This document shows positions 1-8,434 of a stretch of DNA of 64,000 nucleotides, one piece after another. A program made the position numbers and the translations under genes. The stretch is from positions 40,146 through 104,145 of the forward strand of contig JACKFF010000013.1 in NCBI GenBank assembly GCA_020632595.1, written 5' to 3'. The stretch is from Nitrospiraceae bacterium. Its GTDB lineage: Bacteria > Nitrospirota > Nitrospiria > Nitrospirales > UBA8639. Position 1 is the stretch's first letter; each line of letters begins with the position of its first letter. A model generated the notes under the pieces. That model worked only from the letters and a program-made list of their open reading frames with translations, was not told where the DNA came from and did not search any database.

Positions 1-5
1 ATTAT

Positions 6-2588
6 GTGTTAGGAAATGAATTTTTCCGGGAGTGTCCCTCCATTGCTAAAGCTATTCCGTTGGGATCGGCAAAGTCCTGGATTGGGTTTGGCATGAAACT
101 CATGGTTCAAAACAGTCTTGGAAAGCCTGATTACATTGGAACCTTGGAGTTTTTTCGAGCCAGTCCAAGTTTATTTCTTGAGATCCATGATGAAAATGTC
201 AAGCAGGGAGTCATTGATCTAGGTACGAACCTCGCAGATCATTCTCCCGAACAGGCGGTAGTTTTTTTGTCGAAGGCTCCGGAAGTTTTGGCTAGGGTCT
301 CGACGGTCGAGTGGAAAATTCGAATCTTGAAATTCGGCCTTCTTGTGGCGGATCGGGATCCCGAGGCTACTCTCGCGTATTTTACTCAGGTTTCCGAGGT
401 GGTCGTTTTGGCCGGCAAGGAAGATGACTCCGGAGTGTTTGACGCGTGGTTTGGCCAGGGGATGGAGGCCCTTGAGTATAGTGTTGAGGCTGGACGAGCC
501 TTTTTTGGTCTGGAAACGCGGCAGGCCTGTTCAGCTGTAGAGCAGGCAATGAGTGGAGTGTCGCTTCGTCAGGTCGCCAGATCGTTGAAAATGTTTGCCA
601 GGGCATTGTGTGGAGAGGATGTGGCCATAGAAGGGCTCCCGGAGGGAGGAGGTTCGATCGGTGCCAGTTCCATGTCAACGAGTCCTGGCTCCGGGAAAGC
701 TCAGGTGAGTGCGGACGGCAAAACGGTATATCTTCCTCTGGTCATGAGGCGATCAGAGACCCGTGAAGGAAACCGACGATGGTATACGGTCATGGTCGCC
801 CATGAAGTTGGGCACGTGGAATTTGGAACATATGCCCTCTCAACCGAAGTGTTGCAACGTGTGTCTACCCGGGTGCAGACCCGATACCACGAAGAAGTTC
901 TTCGCCCCAATAGAGCCATTCAGACATTAGGAAATCTCTTTCAGTGCTACCCACAACCCGAGATTATCCGGGATTTGTGGGAAATTGTGGAAGATGCTCG
1001 AATTGACTTTTTGCTCCGTCATGAATACCCGGGATTACAAGAGGATTTGACGTCTTTGACAAAGGAGGCTATGGAGTTTCGCACCCTTTCTCATGGGATG
1101 ACGGCTCGTGAGATGGTGCTGGACGCATTGTTGTTGCTGTTTGCAGGGTTCACCCAGGAGGAATTCACGCGTCCGGGACTTCAAGAGGTGATTGATGAAA
1201 TCTGGCAGATCGCCCGAACGATCTTACATCCCGCCGCGACCGTCGATGAATCTGTTGAACTTGCCGACCGGCTTTACCAGGAATTGGAGCGCCGGATTGG
1301 AACTCTGGGAAAACACAATCAAGAACTTGAACCCTTTTCCAATACTTCCGGGGTTTCTGACACAGGCGGCCAACCTGAGGCGGCTGAACACTTAGAAGAG
1401 GCGTATCAGCCTTTGAGTAATTGGGGATATCGGGGCATTCTCAATCCAGACCATGTCAAAGGAGGGGAGGAGGGGGAACAGGCGTCAAAAGGGCAGGCAG
1501 GTGGGCAACAGGATCACATAATGGGGGAAAAGGGAGGGGGAGACACACCCAGCCAGTTTGAGCGTCGCTCTCCTCAGAAACCCGATCCTTCGCAAGATCC
1601 TAAGAAACCAGCCTTTGGTGAATCACCTATGCAGCAGTGGTTTCAACCTACGTTTCGTCCGAGCATGGGACAACAGGGGGCTCGTCTCCGTGAGGGAGAG
1701 TATCTGTATGAAGAGTGGGATGGGACGGTCAGGGACTATCGACCCCAATGGTGTCGTGTGATTGAACAGGCAGGCCGTGAAGGGTCGCCAGACTTTGTCG
1801 ATGAAACGTTTCAAACGTATGGCCCGATGGTGCGACTCATCCGCCGTTACTTTGAAGCGATTCGTCCGGAAGCCTTTCGTCGAATGGGGCGCCAATCGCA
1901 TGGGGAGGACATTGATTTGGATGCCTTGGTGAATTGGATGGTTGATCGACGGCAAGGAAACGATTCTTCTGATCAAGTGTATGCCACCAGACAAAAACGT
2001 GATCGACAGGTTGCGGTGGCATTTCTGGTGGATATGAGCGGGTCGACCGGACGGCAGATCGGAACTCGAGCGCGTCCCGTCATCGACATTGAAAAGGAAG
2101 GCTTGCTCCTGCTTTCAGAAGCGTTGTCCGCGATCGGCGACCAATATGCGATATATGGCTTTTCGGGGCAATCCCGTCATTCGGTGGACATTCACGTGTT
2201 AAAAGATTTTGACCAGCGACCCGGTGGGCGTGTCGGTTTGAAAATCAGCGGAGTGACTTCCAAACAGCAAAACCGTGATGGCGCGGCGATACGACATGCG
2301 ACGCAGCGATTGAAGCAGCAAGCGGCAAAAGTCCGGCTTCTCATCCTGATCAGTGATGGGAAACCATTAGATGATGACTATGCGGATGAATATTCCTTGG
2401 AAGACACGAAAATGGCTCTCCGTGAAGCCCGTCTTCAGGGTGTCCATCCGTTCTGCATTACCATTGATCAAGCTCCAACCGATTATGTGAAACGCATGTA
2501 TGGGGAGATTGGGTATGTGGTCGTCGATGAAGTCGAATCACTTCCGATGAAATTGCCGAAAATTTATCAACGGCTTACGGCCAGATGA
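6..2588 (+). CDS. CbbO/NorD-type VWA domain protein, 5' partial
   Basis: Large protein of the CbbO/NorD type, which in known systems works with a MoxR-class AAA+ ATPase (CbbQ/NorQ) to activate or insert metal in an enzyme. The reading frame is open to the window edge and the first usable codon is a GTG, so the true start probably lies upstream. The N-terminal third is helical and repeat-like. A zinc-protease-like HEVGH motif sits near residue 266, followed by an acidic, Gly/Gln-rich low-complexity linker (about 450-540). The C-terminal VWA domain carries the MIDAS motif DMSGS near residue 676 and a later ISDGKPLDDD strand. It overlaps the next frame at its stop codon. The partner ATPase is not in the window; it may lie just upstream. 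The family is fairly sure, the client enzyme is unknown. Confidence 0.8.
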   Translation: MLGNEFFRECPSIAKAIPLGSAKSWIGFGMKLMVQNSLGKPDYIGTLEFFRASPSLFLEIHDENVKQGVIDLGTNLADHSPEQAVVFLSKAPEVLARVSTVEWKIRILKFGLLVADRDPEATLAYFTQVSEVVVLAGKEDDSGVFDAWFGQGMEALEYSVEAGRAFFGLETRQACSAVEQAMSGVSLRQVARSLKMFARALCGEDVAIEGLPEGGGSIGASSMSTSPGSGKAQVSADGKTVYLPLVMRRSETREGNRRWYTVMVAHEVGHVEFGTYALSTEVLQRVSTRVQTRYHEEVLRPNRAIQTLGNLFQCYPQPEIIRDLWEIVEDARIDFLLRHEYPGLQEDLTSLTKEAMEFRTLSHGMTAREMVLDALLLLFAGFTQEEFTRPGLQEVIDEIWQIARTILHPAATVDESVELADRLYQELERRIGTLGKHNQELEPFSNTSGVSDTGGQPEAAEHLEEAYQPLSNWGYRGILNPDHVKGGEEGEQASKGQAGGQQDHIMGEKGGGDTPSQFERRSPQKPDPSQDPKKPAFGESPMQQWFQPTFRPSMGQQGARLREGEYLYEEWDGTVRDYRPQWCRVIEQAGREGSPDFVDETFQTYGPMVRLIRRYFEAIRPEAFRRMGRQSHGEDIDLDALVNWMVDRRQGNDSSDQVYATRQKRDRQVAVAFLVDMSGSTGRQIGTRARPVIDIEKEGLLLLSEALSAIGDQYAIYGFSGQSRHSVDIHVLKDFDQRPGGRVGLKISGVTSKQQNRDGAAIRHATQRLKQQAAKVRLLILISDGKPLDDDYADEYSLEDTKMALREARLQGVHPFCITIDQAPTDYVKRMYGEIGYVVVDEVESLPMKLPKIYQRLTAR

Positions 2589-2605
2589 GCGGATATGGGA
2601 GATGT

Positions 2606-3016
2606 ATGACCAGTTTACCTTCACACTCTGATGTGCCAGCTTGGCTCTATAAGTTGTTTACCGGGCATCAATACCCTTACGTAAGACGGCAGGCGAAGTT
2701 TGACCGGAAAGATCGGCAGGAGGATGGAGAACGGTTCGAGCCAACTCAAGATGATATCCGTGAAAAATTTTGGGAAATCTTTCCTCGTTGTTCGGCCAAA
2801 ATGTTACAGGAGGTCAAGGTCGGGATGATCGTTGCGTTTAAGGAGTTAGGAGGGTATGAGGCAGGAACCTACCAGGAGTTTATCGACCATCCGGAAGAGT
2901 TTTTGAGTCGGGAATACGGAAAGAAAAAAATCAAGGTCAATTTTTATGATGGGGATAATTTTGTGTGCACGATCAATTTTAAAGTCGCAGGGTGGACGAG
3001 CCATGAAGATGATTAA
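2606..3016 (+). CDS. Conserved-looking protein of unknown function downstream of the VWA gene
   Basis: A 136-residue soluble protein that I do not recognise. It is rich in charged and aromatic residues (motifs such as GHQYPYVRRQ and NFYDGDNFVCTINF), with no signal peptide, membrane segment or Cys cluster. An ATG at 2585 overlaps the stop of the VWA gene as ATGA, but it has no Shine-Dalgarno sequence. The ATG at 2606 follows GGGAG and is preferred. The tight spacing on both sides (VWA gene before, mdh after) suggests one transcript, so it may act with the VWA protein. No function is assigned. Confidence 0.65.
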   Translation: MTSLPSHSDVPAWLYKLFTGHQYPYVRRQAKFDRKDRQEDGERFEPTQDDIREKFWEIFPRCSAKMLQEVKVGMIVAFKELGGYEAGTYQEFIDHPEEFLSREYGKKKIKVNFYDGDNFVCTINFKVAGWTSHEDD

Positions 3017-3058
3017 ACCCGCATGGCTGGAAACCCTTTCAAAGGGATGGGTGGTTTC

Positions 3059-4018
3059 ATGAGCCGTATCAAAGTGACTGTGGTGGGGGCTGGAAATGTT
3101 GGAGGGTCCATCGCGCAACGGTTGGCAGAAAAAAATTGGTACGACATTGTGCTGGTCGATATCGTCGAGGGTTTGCCCCAGGGCAAAGCATTGGACCTGG
3201 TCGAAGCCGGCCCAATTTGTGCCTACGATTCCGCCGTCACAGGTACGAATCATTATGAGCCGACCAAAGATTCCGACATTGTGGTGATCACGTCAGGCGT
3301 GCCTCGCCGCCCAGGAATGAGCCGCGATGAATTATTGGAAACCAATACCAACATCGTGTCCTCCGTAGTCCGTGAGACGGCCAATCGTTCCCCTGATGCC
3401 ATTCTCATTATTGTCTCCAACCCTCTTGATGTGATGACCCACGTGGCGCATCGGGTGAGTGGATTTCCAAGGAACCGAGTCATCGGGATGGCGGGGGTGT
3501 TGGATTCCGCCCGATTCCGGTCCTTTATTGCGGAAGCCTTGCAGGTCTCGGTCGAAAATATTCATGCGATGGTTCTGGGGGGACATGGCGATTCGATGGT
3601 GCCCTTGAATCGATATACCACGGTGGCGGGAAGGCCGGTGACCGAATGGCTGTCGGCAGAGGCCTTAGAGGCCCTGATCACGCGGACTCGCGAGGGAGGA
3701 ATCGAAATTGTCAATCTACTCAAGACAGGGAGTGCCTATTATGCTCCGGCTGCCTCAGTCGTAGAAATGGTTGAAGCGATCTCTAAAGATCAAAAGAAAA
3801 TCCTTCCCTGTGCGGCGTTATGCGCCGGGGAATATGGTTTTCACGACCTCTTTCTGGGTGTGCCGGTGAAACTAGGAGCAGGGGGAGCGGAAGAGATTAT
3901 TGAGTATGCGCTCACCCCTGAGGAACACGCGGCTCTGGAGGTTTCAGCCGAATCCGTTAAGGAATTGTGCACCCATGTCGATCAGATGATGAAAAAGAGT
4001 CTCCAGCGTGATGGATGA
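3059..4018 (+). CDS. mdh: Malate dehydrogenase, LDH-like type
   Basis: NAD-dependent interconversion of malate and oxaloacetate in the oxidative or reductive TCA cycle; cytoplasmic. The N-terminal Rossmann motif GAGNVGGS, the mobile-loop arginines in RRPGMSRDELL, and the catalytic-histidine motif GGHGDSMVP place it in the LDH-like MDH group. At 319 residues it has the usual length. An upstream in-frame ATG at 3023 would add 12 unlikely residues (AGNPFKGMGGF), so the ATG that begins MSRIKVTVVGAGN is chosen. It lies 42 bases after the small unknown gene. In a reductive-TCA autotroph this enzyme would run toward malate; that direction is an inference. Confidence 0.95.
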   Translation: MSRIKVTVVGAGNVGGSIAQRLAEKNWYDIVLVDIVEGLPQGKALDLVEAGPICAYDSAVTGTNHYEPTKDSDIVVITSGVPRRPGMSRDELLETNTNIVSSVVRETANRSPDAILIIVSNPLDVMTHVAHRVSGFPRNRVIGMAGVLDSARFRSFIAEALQVSVENIHAMVLGGHGDSMVPLNRYTTVAGRPVTEWLSAEALEALITRTREGGIEIVNLLKTGSAYYAPAASVVEMVEAISKDQKKILPCAALCAGEYGFHDLFLGVPVKLGAGGAEEIIEYALTPEEHAALEVSAESVKELCTHVDQMMKKSLQRDG

Positions 4019-4082
4019 TATGACGAACTTGCCCATCTTTTTTCTTCACTAAATAGCCGTGCCTTTGAGTCATCCTGTTACC

Positions 4083-4112
4083 TTGACGACTTTAGCGACC
4101 CATTCGTATAGT
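4083..4112 (+). promoter_or_regulatory. Sigma70-like promoter for the NuoF-like operon
   Basis: The -35 box TTGACG and the -10 box TATAGT are separated by 18 bases, each one mismatch from consensus. They lie in the gap between mdh and the NuoF-like gene. Transcription would start near 4119 and give a leader of about 160 bases. Confidence 0.55.
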
Positions 4113-4277
4113 GGGTGGTGCTCGTATGCTGACCCCGCCTTGACGCCTTATTTCCCTTAGGAATATGGAAGGAAATTTGGTTTTTCGAGGAAGGGATTTG
4201 TAAAAAACCATCTGTGGAAATGTTGAACATCTTGGAAAAACGCATGTGGGTCCAAAACATTGATCAAGGGGGCTTCG

Positions 4278-5573
4278 GTGGATAACGCATTCGCACCTCG
4301 AGTGTTGCGGGAGGTAAAGGGTGAGCCAGGGGACATAGAGGCGTACCGCCGGCAAGGGGGGTATGAAGCCTGGGTTCAGTGTGTCACGAAAAATGACCCG
4401 CAGGCCATAATCGCACAATTGAAAGAGGCTCATTTGCGAGGACGGGGAGGTGCTGGATTTCCTACCGGACTGAAATGGGACAAGGTGGTCAATCATCGCG
4501 TCAAAGAGCGATACTTTGTCTGTAATGCCGGGGAGCACGAGCCCGGGACGTTCAAAGATCGGTATTTGCTTCGACATCATCCTCACCAACTTCTCGAAGG
4601 ATGCCTGATTGCCGCGTATACCGTTGGAGCAAAAGCGGCGTATATCTATTTAAATCATGAATTTTCCGAAGAGCGAGCCATCTTTGAGCGAGCTAAGGAG
4701 CAGGCCGCAGAGCAGGGCTTATTGGGAAAGAATTTTCTTGGTACCGGTCTCACCCTGGATATTGAAATTTTTGATGGATATGGCAGTTACGTGGCGGGTG
4801 AAGAAACTGCGATGTTGGAATCGATGCAGGGTCGTCCAGCCCAGCCTAAGCAAAAGCCACCCTTTTATCCCACGGAGTTTGGACTGCATGGCAAGCCGAC
4901 CTTAGTCAATAATGTTGAAACGCTGTCGAATATTCCCCAACTCTTGCGGAACGGACCAGAATGGTTTCGTCAGGTCGGCACCAGTACTACTCCGGGGACG
5001 ATGTTGTTTTCCCTCAGTGGAGCCGTGAATCGGCCCGGTGTGTATGAACTGCCGTTGGGAACGTCCATCCGACATTTGATTGAGGTCTGTGGGCAGGGCG
5101 TGCCGAACGGACGTGGTGTCAAGGCCGTGTTCCCCGGTGGGCCATCCTTTTCCATGGTGGGGGCGGATCAATTGGAATTACCCATGGATTTTGATTCGCT
5201 CAAGAAAGCCGGCACTGGATTGGGGTCTGCCGGCGTTATTGTTGTCGATGATGCAACGTGCATGGTGGAGCAAACGCTCAAGTTTTCAGGATTTTTTGAA
5301 CGGGAAAGTTGCGGGCAATGTCCACCTTGCCGGATTGGTACACAGGAATTAGCGATCTTAATGAGAAAAATCGAAGATGGATCAGGAGAAGAGCGGGATC
5401 TGGCCAAGCTGTTGCAAATTTGTGGATTCGTCAAAGGCACCGGATTTTGTACTCTGGTGACGGGAGCTGCGGTATTGGTACAAAATAGCCTACGCCTGTT
5501 TCGTCACGAATTCGAAGAGCATATTGGCCTGGGACGATGTCCGTTCAAGCCGGTTCCAGTTGGCGCTGAGTAA
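4278..5573 (+). CDS. NuoF-like NADH dehydrogenase flavoprotein (orphan diaphorase subunit)
   Basis: Homologue of the complex I 51-kDa subunit and of HoxF/FDH-beta diaphorases, which bind NAD(H), FMN and one 4Fe-4S cluster. Visible are the glycine-rich NAD/FMN motif GRGGAGFPTGLKW, an SLBB segment in the middle (SLSGAVNRPGVYELPLGT), and the cluster motif CGQCPPC near residue 344 with a further Cys in GFCTL near 390. It is 431 residues, typical for NuoF. A GTG at 4278 with AAGGGGG six bases upstream is the best start; a TTG at 4260 is possible. There is no NuoE or NuoG neighbour. The next gene, 12 bases on, is a 2Fe-2S ferredoxin, so the pair may move electrons between NAD(H) and the ferredoxin. 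The real partner enzyme is not known. Confidence 0.85.
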   Translation: MDNAFAPRVLREVKGEPGDIEAYRRQGGYEAWVQCVTKNDPQAIIAQLKEAHLRGRGGAGFPTGLKWDKVVNHRVKERYFVCNAGEHEPGTFKDRYLLRHHPHQLLEGCLIAAYTVGAKAAYIYLNHEFSEERAIFERAKEQAAEQGLLGKNFLGTGLTLDIEIFDGYGSYVAGEETAMLESMQGRPAQPKQKPPFYPTEFGLHGKPTLVNNVETLSNIPQLLRNGPEWFRQVGTSTTPGTMLFSLSGAVNRPGVYELPLGTSIRHLIEVCGQGVPNGRGVKAVFPGGPSFSMVGADQLELPMDFDSLKKAGTGLGSAGVIVVDDATCMVEQTLKFSGFFERESCGQCPPCRIGTQELAILMRKIEDGSGEERDLAKLLQICGFVKGTGFCTLVTGAAVLVQNSLRLFRHEFEEHIGLGRCPFKPVPVGAE

Positions 5574-5585
5574 GGAGGAGACTTT

Positions 5586-5912
5586 ATGCCTCGCGTTACA
5601 TTTCTTCATCCAGAAGGCAAGTCTGGCGAAGTTCCTGAAGGCCTTTCTCTCTTGGAAGTCGCGGAGAAACTCGGGTTCCCATTGAATCATGATTGTGGGG
5701 GCAACGCCTCCTGCACCACCTGCCGGGTGGATGTGATTGCGGGTGAAGGGAATCTTTCTGATATCGATTTTGATGAGCAGGATTTGCTCGATCGGGAAGC
5801 CCTGACTGAGCCTTACCACCGGTTAGGCTGTCAGGCTCGAGTATTAGGGGATGTGATTGTGCAAGTCCCCGAAGAAAAATGGGGTGAGGCTGAAATTGAA
5901 CGATCTGCGTGA
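5586..5912 (+). CDS. 2Fe-2S ferredoxin
   Basis: A 108-residue electron carrier with the cluster ligands C37, C43, C46 and C82 in the C-x5-C-x2-C...C pattern of adrenodoxin-like ferredoxins (HDCGGNASCTTC and RLGCQARV). A strong ribosome site, AAGGAGGAG, precedes the ATG. It directly follows the NuoF-like gene, so it is a likely redox partner, standing in for the usual 2Fe-2S NuoE subunit. It has no signal peptide and is cytoplasmic. Family assignment is confident; the partner is inferred from position. Confidence 0.9.
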   Translation: MPRVTFLHPEGKSGEVPEGLSLLEVAEKLGFPLNHDCGGNASCTTCRVDVIAGEGNLSDIDFDEQDLLDREALTEPYHRLGCQARVLGDVIVQVPEEKWGEAEIERSA

Positions 5913-5999
5913 ATTTGCCATTTTCTTAATGGAAAAGGGAGAGAGTGTGGGTACCAGCCACAGTCGTATTGTTCAAAACATGTCTGGCAATGTGAAGGC

Positions 6000-6479
6000 A
6001 TGCTGAGACCGACTGCTATGCCGACTACATCGTCCATCACCAGAACCTATCGGTTTTGCGCCGCCCATCGTCTGCATACCGATCTATTGCCAGAGGATAC
6101 CAATAAGAAGATTTTTGGTAAGTGTAATAACCTGAACGGGCATGGGCATAATTATACGGTTCTTGTGACGGTGGCCGGTGAATTGGATAGGCGGACAGGG
6201 TTGATCACCAACGTGGACGCCTTGGATCAACTCGTGAAAGACAAGATTGTTGATCGTTTTGATCATCAACATCTCAATTTTGATCCCGCTTTTGCACAAG
6301 TCACGACAACTGGTGAGAATTTAGCGCGTTTAATTTGGGAGCTACTGGTTGATCAGATTCCTTCCGGGCAATTAGAGAAAATTGGGGTGATTGAAACCAG
6401 AGATAACTTCTTTGAATATATCGGCACTCTCGGAGTGACCAGCGATTCTTCCAACAGAAACGGGATAAAGGAGAACTAA
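6000..6479 (+). CDS. 6-pyruvoyl-tetrahydropterin synthase family protein
   Basis: T-fold enzyme acting on dihydroneopterin triphosphate. Zinc ligands are H23 (AAHRLH), H48 and H50 (NGHGHNY), and the catalytic Cys is C42 in GKCNNLNGHGHNY. That spacing, with CNN-x-NGHGHNY, matches the animal-type PTPS better than the CxxxHGHNY of most bacterial QueD. The gene ends at TAATG, shared with the start of folE, so the two are translationally coupled and together would make 6-pyruvoyl-tetrahydropterin from GTP. A role in queuosine (QueD) remains possible. The start is uncertain: ATG 6000 or ATG 6018, neither with a good ribosome site. Confidence 0.85.
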   Translation: MLRPTAMPTTSSITRTYRFCAAHRLHTDLLPEDTNKKIFGKCNNLNGHGHNYTVLVTVAGELDRRTGLITNVDALDQLVKDKIVDRFDHQHLNFDPAFAQVTTTGENLARLIWELLVDQIPSGQLEKIGVIETRDNFFEYIGTLGVTSDSSNRNGIKEN

Positions 6480-7132
6480 TGCCGACCAAGCCGAAGCGGC
6501 CCTCATCCATCAAGCCACGGGCGGTCGATCAAGACAACAGCCAGCCGGTTCGAATGCCCAATCTCGCGAACCTGGAGATCATTGTAAAGCAACTACTCGA
6601 AAATTTGGGCGAAAATCCCCAACGGCATGGTTTAACCGATACGCCCAAGCGGGTAGCCAAATCCATGGCCTTCCTTACCAAAGGCTATCAACAAGATATC
6701 GATGAATTATTGAATGGGGCTCTGTTCCCAATCGTATATGATGAGATGGTTATCGTGCGCGATATCGATTTTTTTAGCCTCTGTGAGCATCACCTTCTGC
6801 CGTTTTTTGGGAAATGTCATATCGGGTATATTCCCAATAAGCATGTGGTGGGCTTGAGCAAAATCCCAAGGATTGTCGATGCCTTTAGTCGTCGGCTGCA
6901 AGTCCAGGAACGGTTGACGGTCCAGATTGCAGACACCCTTCACACGAAGCTCAAGCCGCGTGGGGTGGCAGTGGTCATGGAAGCCCGCCATCTGTGTATG
7001 AGTATGCGTGGAGTAGAAAGGCAGAATACCGTGGCGGTCACCAGTGAAATGCTGGGTGTGTTTCGCAAACAAGAACAAACCCGTAACGAATTTCTTAAGC
7101 TCATTCGCCAGCGTGGATGTGACGGCGATTAG
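6479..7132 (+). CDS. folE: GTP cyclohydrolase I
   Basis: Converts GTP to 7,8-dihydroneopterin triphosphate, the entry step for folate, biopterin and queuosine. Zinc ligands are visible as C102 and H105 in LCEHHLLPF and C173 in RHLCMSMRG. The protein has 217 residues, with the usual ~180-residue core (from about IIVKQLLENLGENP) behind a basic N-terminal extension (PTKPKRPSSIKPR). Its ATG overlaps the stop of the upstream PTPS gene as TAATG, preceded by AAGGAG. The coupling suggests that the product is passed on to PTPS. Confidence 0.96.
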   Translation: MPTKPKRPSSIKPRAVDQDNSQPVRMPNLANLEIIVKQLLENLGENPQRHGLTDTPKRVAKSMAFLTKGYQQDIDELLNGALFPIVYDEMVIVRDIDFFSLCEHHLLPFFGKCHIGYIPNKHVVGLSKIPRIVDAFSRRLQVQERLTVQIADTLHTKLKPRGVAVVMEARHLCMSMRGVERQNTVAVTSEMLGVFRKQEQTRNEFLKLIRQRGCDGD

Positions 7133-7465
7133 ATAGATGTTTCCATCCATTTCTTCGTTCCCGTTCATAATGAGCTGATGGCTTGGCTTTTCTAGATAGT
7201 TGATTCTTAAAATGAAATCAGGTTTAATGCGGCATTATTGAGTGTTCATCCGTGTTCCCAGGGAAGGGCATGTCGCGCAGGAGGCGCCGGTCTCATCCCT
7301 ATATTTTTTCTTTCTGGTTTTGTGGTGGGTCCGGGGCGAAAGAACCTCTATTTGATTTTCCCTCAATTTCTTTTCCGTTAGGCCCGTCGTTTCTCTATTT
7401 CTTTAGTTCCAACCCAACTCCTGTATCGGATGTTTTGCTGATCCGTTTGGCCTTGCCGGCAATGC
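7133..7465. other. Intergenic gap with no recognisable gene
   Basis: About 330 bases between the convergent folE and the alpha/beta hydrolase gene. One short frame (7252-7485) runs through it but is rich in Phe/Pro/Ser, has no ribosome site and overlaps the hydrolase 3' end, so it is not called. No clear terminator hairpin was found. Confidence 0.5.
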
Positions 7466-8260
7466 TTATAACCGGTGGGTCGTGAGGAAGCTCCGCAGTG
7501 CTCCGTTGAACGCGGCGGGTTGTTCGAAGTTCGATAGATGGCCGGCTTCAGGGATGGTGACCAAGATTGAGCCGGTGATCCGATTGGCCATGTACTGAGA
7601 CTCTGAGACCGGAGTCGCGACATCATTCTCGCCCACAATGATCAAAGTCGGGCAGGTGATTGTGGATAAAAGGTCTGTTGAATCAGGTCTAGCGGCCATA
7701 GCTGCCAAATCGACGATAATTCCCCCCGTTGATGTGTGAAGAATCATCTGTCGAACCTGCTCCACCATTTCAAAATGACGCTCAATGGTGGAAGGGGACA
7801 GAAGTTTAGGAAGCATGAGGTCGGCAATGGCTGGTGTTCCATCGCTAAAAGCTACTTGAGCCATCGACGCACGTCCGGCTTTCCCTTCTTCACTATCCGC
7901 TTGCGCTCTTGTATCTGCCAAAACCATGGCTTTTACCCGATCAGCATAATGTCGATAGATTGCAAAGAGGGTATATCCGCCCATCGACAAGCCCACAAAC
8001 ACCGCATGAGCAATCCCGAGGTGATCGAGCAGGCGGATGACGTCCCTGGCATAATCGTCCAACGAATCCTTCCATGGCACGATATCGGATTCTCCATGTC
8101 CTCCAAGATCGATGGTGATCACTCGATAGGTGTCCTTTAGCGCATCGACTTGAGGTTGCCACATGGTTTTGGAAAGTGGGAAGGCATGGATAAAGACGAG
8201 TGGCGTGCCGTTCCCTTGATCGGAATATCCGACGGTCACTCCATGAATCAGCGCTTTCAC
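7466..8260 (-). CDS. Alpha/beta hydrolase
   Basis: A 264-residue alpha/beta-hydrolase-fold protein of the 3-oxoadipate enol-lactonase/esterase type. The oxyanion motif is FIHAFPLS, the nucleophile is S92 in GLSMGGY, and the acid and His come from GENDVATPVS and EAGHLSNFEQP near the C-terminus. The frame stays open upstream, but the GTG at 8260 follows AAGGAGA at good spacing and matches where the fold begins, so it is chosen. The gene is divergent from rarA across about 170 bases. Substrate is not predictable; no ring-cleavage pathway genes are nearby. Confidence 0.85.
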   Translation of the reverse strand: MKALIHGVTVGYSDQGNGTPLVFIHAFPLSKTMWQPQVDALKDTYRVITIDLGGHGESDIVPWKDSLDDYARDVIRLLDHLGIAHAVFVGLSMGGYTLFAIYRHYADRVKAMVLADTRAQADSEEGKAGRASMAQVAFSDGTPAIADLMLPKLLSPSTIERHFEMVEQVRQMILHTSTGGIIVDLAAMAARPDSTDLLSTITCPTLIIVGENDVATPVSESQYMANRITGSILVTIPEAGHLSNFEQPAAFNGALRSFLTTHRL

Positions 8261-8434
8261 CGGTCTCTCCTTTTTTGTCGATGGGAGCCACACCGGTTTT
8301 TCTCGAGTGAGGTCATCAAAGAGCCATATGGCGGTTTCATTTGCGGGTGCATGACCGGTGGTTATAGCATACTGAGAATAGAGAGGTAACCACAGAACCG
8401 GCTGCCAGAAATGCCTACGGGTACGTGTATTTTT

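Noticed and set aside
7252..7485. Short plus-strand frame after folE
   Set aside because: Low-complexity Phe/Pro/Ser composition, no ribosome site, and overlap with the 3' end of the hydrolase gene.
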